Positions 59,665 through 64,000 of a stretch of 64,000 nucleotides of DNA are shown here, piece after piece. The translations under genes were made by a program, and so were the position numbers. Origin of the DNA: Nitzschia sp. DOCU1 (lineage: Eukaryota > Bacillariophyta > Bacillariophyceae > Bacillariales > Bacillariaceae); NCBI GenBank assembly GCA_951394045.1, contig OX595985.1, positions 1,798,001-1,862,000 on the forward strand, given 5' to 3'. Every line of letters starts with the position of its first letter. The stretch's first letter is position 1. The notes under the pieces were generated by a model, which worked only from the letters and a program-made list of their open reading frames with translations, made no database searches and had not been told where the DNA came from.

Positions 59665-60011
59665 TGTTGAAATTCAATTCACGTAGCGCCTGGTATCGCT
59701 CCGTCTGTCTCTTGAACAGTCCGTGAATGAAATAGAATCTCGGTAGAAGTAAAAATCCAGTAGATCTGGTGATAGTCGTCGAGTCTAAGATATTATAGAA
59801 AGTATGAGCTATTCCTCGTAATGTCCTTTTGTTTCTTTCTTCATCCTCTTTCAATTTTTCTTCGAGTCTCTTCATCTCTCCATCGAAATCTCTCGCAGTT
59901 GTAGTTGTCTGATTCAGTCGTATTTGACTCGTGCTTCAGCGGTCACTATATGCGCCTAATTCAGTACTCTTGATTCATGTGATTCATCGTCGCGAAATAT
60001 CGCGTCCAACA
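59665..60011 (-). repeat. 3' LTR of the second copia element
   Basis: In element orientation it begins TGTTGGACGCG directly after a purine-rich GGCAGGAGTG and ends TTTCAACA, giving TGTTG/CAACA inverted ends over 347 bp. The left end is inferred only from this terminal match since the other LTR is outside the window. Confidence 0.6.
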
Positions 60012-60039
60012 CACTCCTGCCGGCCAATCGGATGTAGAT

Positions 60040-63000
60040 CTAGTTGCCCATAATAGCCTTCCGAAATGCATGAAACTTCGCTCCAGTAAGTGGCTTGGTC
60101 ATGTAGTCTGCAATCATCTCATCCGTTGGGCGGTATTCGATAGTAACTTCCTTTCGCTTGATCAGATCTGTAATGTAGAAGTACTTGATGTCGAAGTGTC
60201 GTGTCCTCTTCCCACAGCTTTCTTTTCCATTTTCTTCCAACTTCATTGAACTCATATTGTCTCGGAATATCACGTTCGTAGTCACTTGGATTCCTTGCTC
60301 TTCCATGAATCGTCGCGTCCATAGAACTTTCGAAATGATATCATCGCCTGAAATCAATTCCGCTTCGGTAGAACTTCGCGCATTGGTTTTCTGCTTTGTA
60401 GAAATGGTAGTAGGACAGCCTTCACCAAGTGTCATAGCAGCCCCAGTGTGACTCTTCATGTCTGGATGTACCGCGAATGCTGCGTCCATATACCATTTGA
60501 TAACGTTCAAACTCTCTGCCTTCAGCTTCATCACGTCGTCTTTGGTAGTTTTCAAGAACTCCATCATACGCTTAAGTTTCTCCCAGTCGCTCTTGTTCGG
60601 ATTGCGTACTCGCGTAGTCAAGAATGAAATTGCGGGTTGTAGATCCTGCCTTCCGCGCTTGCTTAGAAACAAACCCTTCGCCACAAAGGTATGAAATTCG
60701 GCTGCGCGCGCTGCATTGAGCAGAGTTGCCGTGTTGTCAACTTTAAACAATTTCTCGGTCCATGGGCATGCACGCTTTTCATCCGTAGTTTCGGAATATT
60801 CCTCAAACATCGTATGCACGTAGTCTCGCATATCAACAATCAATGTTCCGGGCTCCGTATAATCCAGAGTCATTCCCAAGTAGTCATGCCTCTTACCGAA
60901 GGTCGCTTTTACCTCGGCTATTCCATCGTCGGCGTATTGCTGGTTTAACCATTTGAGAAAGTCTTTGTTGACTTGTGGGTCCACATGACTTGATTTCAAA
61001 TCGTCGACGTGCCATACCACAGTATGTTGTTTGCCGTTCACTGTTCGATTGGCCACACATGGATCGTAGGGATTGACCTTGAATCCGATTCCTTCGATGT
61101 CCTTTCGAAATCTCTTGTAGTAAAGTAGCGAAGATTTCAACATACCGTATAGTGCCTTGACCATTCGCACGTACAGTATCTTCTTGTTGTTCTCGACTGT
61201 CACGTAGTCGCGATAACGTAGTGGGTCGATTTCTACCAGGTAGTCCACCATGTCACCACGTATCTTCATCAGAATCACTCCATCATCGGGATCAACCTCT
61301 GTCTGAACGAAGGCATTAGGAATGTCAGCCGTCATGACGTCTCGGCCTTCGTATGCCTCGATCACTCCTGTAAGGAGTATAGCGTCTGTACTGGCAGTTG
61401 GGCTTGATGCATCGTCCTTGTCGATGTAGGTTCGTTGTATACTGCCGTTCGCGCACGCTCGACCCTTAATTGTTCCATCACGCTTTTCCGTGAGAAAAAT
61501 GAGACTCTCCATAGCGCGGCGCTTTTCTTCAGTTGATAGTGATCCAACTTTCATGGGTTCAAACACCGTGCGATCGTGCAGTTGGCGTAGTTCCTTGATC
61601 GCCGCCTGTCGCCCTCGCTCTCCAAATTTCTTGATGCCCATCTTAAGACTGTAAGTCTGCGCATGCTGTTTTCCAACGTAGTCTTTTCCGCTGTATTTGT
61701 CGCCGATGTGATATAACACTCTTGCAATCACTTTTGCCGTGTCCAACGCATATTCAACAATCTCGTCGTTGCCATGTTGCTCCATCACATAGTCTCCAGT
61801 AGTTAGGAACTTGTTTGGAATCCTGGTGCGTTTTGGTCGTTCTTCGATCGTAGGTTCCTGCTCTGGCTGCTCTTCTTCATCTTCATTGCCATCGCCGTCT
61901 GACTGTTCTTCTTCATCGTTGTCATCCGTGATATCTTCGTTGCCGTCGCTTTCATTATTGTCGTCTTCGTCAACTGCTTCGTTGGCTTGTGGATTATTTT
62001 CCTCGTTGTCTTCGTCTCCAAGATTCTCTTCGTCTTGCTGATTATTATCATTCGGCTCATCAAGATTGCCTTCTCCGTCGCCGTTGTCATCGAAATAATC
62101 TTCGTCTGGTAGATTGTGATCGTCTTCGTTGTCACTCGAAGCGTCATCTTCGTTGTAACTTTCGTCGTCAAACTCTTCTTCGTCAAAATCCACTCCTGCA
62201 ATCCAGGTGCTGTCAAACAATATATTGCCCGTCTTGTTTTGGATCTTAAGTCCATTTGGCATGTTCTGATTTGCGGCCAATGCTTCCACTTCTTTGAGAA
62301 CTGCTGGGGTAATTGGAATTGGTGTAACGTTGCGTCGCACAATGATGCGATTTGTCGGGATATGAAATAACTCGTGTCCGCCCTGCGCGTTTCCAGTCGG
62401 CCTTAAGTAAATGCAGTCCAAAGTTCGTGCTTGCTGAGTATTGGTTGGTTGCGGTTCGTCATGAGGTTGCACGTAGGTCCCAAATGTAAATTTGCAGTGC
62501 TTGTCGTAATCGAGGGCTTGTTGGTGCAATATCATGCGCAGGCTATAGAATCTCGAAACGCCGTACTTTGATGGAAAGAAATTCAGTTTACGCGCTGCTT
62601 CGGACACCATTGTTTTCACCATGGTACGGGGAAGTCGGTTGTAGGGTAGTCGATGGTATACTGCCCGTACACGCTCTTTCAACACTCTGTTGTTGCGTTC
62701 TGCTTCGGGAACATGCTCTTGCGGATTGGCGTAGTTGATCTCAATGTCGAATTCCGGGTCTTCAATCAATTGATCCATAATCTCAACAAATTCGTTGTCG
62801 CAATGAATGCGTCGCACTTGGAAACCTGCTCGATTGTAGACTTGAATAACTGATCGTAGTGCCTCTCTGTAGCAATCGACCGTTTGATTCTCCGTGTATT
62901 GCGCGGTGCGGTAGTATATATGCCTTGAAATTGTAGTTAGGAACCACAATCCGTTCACTTTCATTGCATCCATACACAAAGTGACGTCTCGTTGTGCGTC

Positions 63001-64000
63001 AATCAACTCTCGTGGTATCTCGATATAATCCGAAATCACGGGTGCTGGTTTGGCTCGCGTAGTTTTGCCTTTCAATGTTCCGATGTCGGGTCCAAATATT
63101 TCTTCCGCGATTTTGATGTCGTCGACAGTAACTGGATTGTTTCTGACTGCGTTGATTGTGATCATTGCCTTGAAATCCTTGATCGATGGCATTCCCAATG
63201 CATGGTACAGGTCTCTGGCTCTCTTTGCTCTCTCAAATTGTCGCGGGGTATAGAAAGTTTTGTTCTCTTCCAATGTCGTCAAGAATCGCAATTCTTCTTT
63301 CATCTCGCCTTTCAACTTAGGCTTGAATCCATATAGTCCGACGGGAGTCCTTTCAAATTTCACCATTTTAGTGCCAAGATGCACTATAAAAACATCGTCG
63401 TCGTAGTTGTATTCCACACGGTACCGGTCCCTGACTTGCGCAAAGCTTAGAATATTCGTCACCGTCTCTGGATCAAACCAGACGTCGCCCCAGCCAGGTA
63501 GCGTCGCTTTCAGGTTTGTTGTCATCACTCCTGCACTCGTGGTCAGGTAAAGTTTGTCTGGGGTCTCGCGAATGTTCTCCACCATTAATGTGTTGCAGAA
63601 CACGTTGGTAGTGCTCTCGTTGTCCAGTAGGATCATGTTGCGCATCTCGTCCGCTTGATAAAATTGAAAATGTACTCCGGCCCATGCCTCTGCTTTTGCA
63701 GTTTCGATATTCCCCTTCTTCGACTCATTGCTTTCGGTCTTCTCTGTCTGAACATGAGCCTGCGCTGATTCCTTGAGTTTGGGGTCTTTGTTGATTGCCC
63801 ATTCGTCCTTCGGGATTTTCTCTTTCAGTCGGCATTGACTTGACTTGTGATTTGGCTTGCCACAGCAGTAGCATACCGTAGTAGCTTGCGCAAAAGATAA
63901 CTTGGGATTGTCTTCTTCCTTGTCCTTGTCATCCTTCTTTGACTTGCGTTCACTCTTCAACTGCTTGTAGTTGTCGAAACGATGATTGCTCAAAACGTTC
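60040..64000 (-). CDS. gag-pol polyprotein of the second copia element, 5' end missing
   Basis: The frame is open from the window's right edge to the stop at 60040 (about 1319 residues visible; no ATG in frame near the edge). Order: Lys/Asp-rich gag end; zinc knuckle CYCCGKPNHKSSQC (C-x2-C-x4-H-x4-C); protease site MILLDNESTTNVF; integrase with D (LCMDAMKVNG), D (IHCDNEFVEIM) and E (VPEAERNNRVLKE); a 150-residue Asp/Glu/Asn-rich linker (about 61840-62200); reverse transcriptase with TADIPNAFVQTE, KALYGMLKSSLLYYK and HVDD; RNase H with YMDAAFAVH, SSTEAELIS, RDNMSSM and ADYMTKPL. No internal stop or frameshift, so it may be functional. Confidence 0.92.
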   Translation of the reverse strand, partial: NVLSNHRFDNYKQLKSERKSKKDDKDKEEDNPKLSFAQATTVCYCCGKPNHKSSQCRLKEKIPKDEWAINKDPKLKESAQAHVQTEKTESNESKKGNIETAKAEAWAGVHFQFYQADEMRNMILLDNESTTNVFCNTLMVENIRETPDKLYLTTSAGVMTTNLKATLPGWGDVWFDPETVTNILSFAQVRDRYRVEYNYDDDVFIVHLGTKMVKFERTPVGLYGFKPKLKGEMKEELRFLTTLEENKTFYTPRQFERAKRARDLYHALGMPSIKDFKAMITINAVRNNPVTVDDIKIAEEIFGPDIGTLKGKTTRAKPAPVISDYIEIPRELIDAQRDVTLCMDAMKVNGLWFLTTISRHIYYRTAQYTENQTVDCYREALRSVIQVYNRAGFQVRRIHCDNEFVEIMDQLIEDPEFDIEINYANPQEHVPEAERNNRVLKERVRAVYHRLPYNRLPRTMVKTMVSEAARKLNFFPSKYGVSRFYSLRMILHQQALDYDKHCKFTFGTYVQPHDEPQPTNTQQARTLDCIYLRPTGNAQGGHELFHIPTNRIIVRRNVTPIPITPAVLKEVEALAANQNMPNGLKIQNKTGNILFDSTWIAGVDFDEEEFDDESYNEDDASSDNEDDHNLPDEDYFDDNGDGEGNLDEPNDNNQQDEENLGDEDNEENNPQANEAVDEDDNNESDGNEDITDDNDEEEQSDGDGNEDEEEQPEQEPTIEERPKRTRIPNKFLTTGDYVMEQHGNDEIVEYALDTAKVIARVLYHIGDKYSGKDYVGKQHAQTYSLKMGIKKFGERGRQAAIKELRQLHDRTVFEPMKVGSLSTEEKRRAMESLIFLTEKRDGTIKGRACANGSIQRTYIDKDDASSPTASTDAILLTGVIEAYEGRDVMTADIPNAFVQTEVDPDDGVILMKIRGDMVDYLVEIDPLRYRDYVTVENNKKILYVRMVKALYGMLKSSLLYYKRFRKDIEGIGFKVNPYDPCVANRTVNGKQHTVVWHVDDLKSSHVDPQVNKDFLKWLNQQYADDGIAEVKATFGKRHDYLGMTLDYTEPGTLIVDMRDYVHTMFEEYSETTDEKRACPWTEKLFKVDNTATLLNAARAAEFHTFVAKGLFLSKRGRQDLQPAISFLTTRVRNPNKSDWEKLKRMMEFLKTTKDDVMKLKAESLNVIKWYMDAAFAVHPDMKSHTGAAMTLGEGCPTTISTKQKTNARSSTEAELISGDDIISKVLWTRRFMEEQGIQVTTNVIFRDNMSSMKLEENGKESCGKRTRHFDIKYFYITDLIKRKEVTIEYRPTDEMIADYMTKPLTGAKFHAFRKAIMGN

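Larger units (their letters stand above)
59665..64000 (-). mobile_element. 3' part of a second Ty1/copia-type retrotransposon
   Basis: The 3' LTR plus most of a single gag-pol ORF; the 5' part lies beyond the window. The sequence is clearly a different lineage from the element at 22214-28879: it has a CCHC knuckle, a DNES protease motif, an acidic linker and no stop between gag and pol in the visible part. Confidence 0.92.

Noticed and set aside
59492..59875. 127-residue reverse frame in the 3' LTR and flank
   Set aside because: Mostly within the predicted LTR and ending in the poly-G run; no homology seen.
1..64000. CRISPR arrays, rRNA genes, bacterial operons
   Set aside because: No regularly spaced direct repeats, no rRNA-like stretches, and gene structure with introns is eukaryotic.

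Overview
The window looks like nuclear DNA of a repeat-rich diatom, probably pennate. Evidence seen: GT-AG introns of about 70-150 bp, long intergenic spacers, plastid presequences with an aromatic residue at the signal cleavage site (41010 gene, 42256-45222 gene), a helicase-associated-domain protein, CoDi-like Ty1/copia retrotransposons, and secreted proteins with silaffin-like K-x-x-K tails. The species cannot be fixed from the sequence alone.

Layout. 1-7780: a truncated secretory-protein gene, a TPR protein, a two-domain helicase-associated (HA) protein and a secreted haem peroxidase. 8146-13237: a duplicated convergent pair. A type II membrane glycosyltransferase-like gene (+) faces a small secreted gene with a (K-x-x)n tail, called KAP here (-); one glycosyltransferase copy is dead, and both complete KAP copies are open. 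14527-22035: a small orphan gene, then a six-exon gene fusing two membrane segments, a class III nucleotide cyclase, an HD-type cyclic-nucleotide phosphodiesterase and a response-regulator receiver, then an 888-residue orphan. 22214-28879: a complete, apparently very young copia element with identical 155-bp LTRs. 29169-36613: a second duplicated array in which POP5 (RNase P/MRP subunit) copies (+) alternate with KAP copies (-). Three POP5 copies are broken and the last is intact; of the three KAP copies one is broken and two are intact. 37093-41009: small orphans and low-complexity DNA. 41010-51835: housekeeping and organelle genes (CS-SAP plastid protein, PPR protein, PRP22-type spliceosomal helicase, ABC1/UbiB-type kinase). 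52041-57120: an EamA-type transporter with a frameshift, a large repeat protein with one membrane segment and a lysine-rich tail, and a decayed fragment of the same transporter. 57608-59287: a TPR-methyltransferase. 59665-64000: the 3' part of a second copia element running off the window.

How they fit together. The most distinctive content is (a) the cyclase-phosphodiesterase-receiver protein, which could make and destroy a cyclic nucleotide in one polypeptide under a receiver switch, and (b) two unrelated protein types with lysine-every-third-residue or K-S-T-K tails, the kind of signal known from silica-targeted silaffins. The KAP genes have spread by DNA-level duplication together with whichever convergent neighbour they had (glycosyltransferase or POP5), and the neighbour copies mostly decayed while the KAP copies mostly stayed open.
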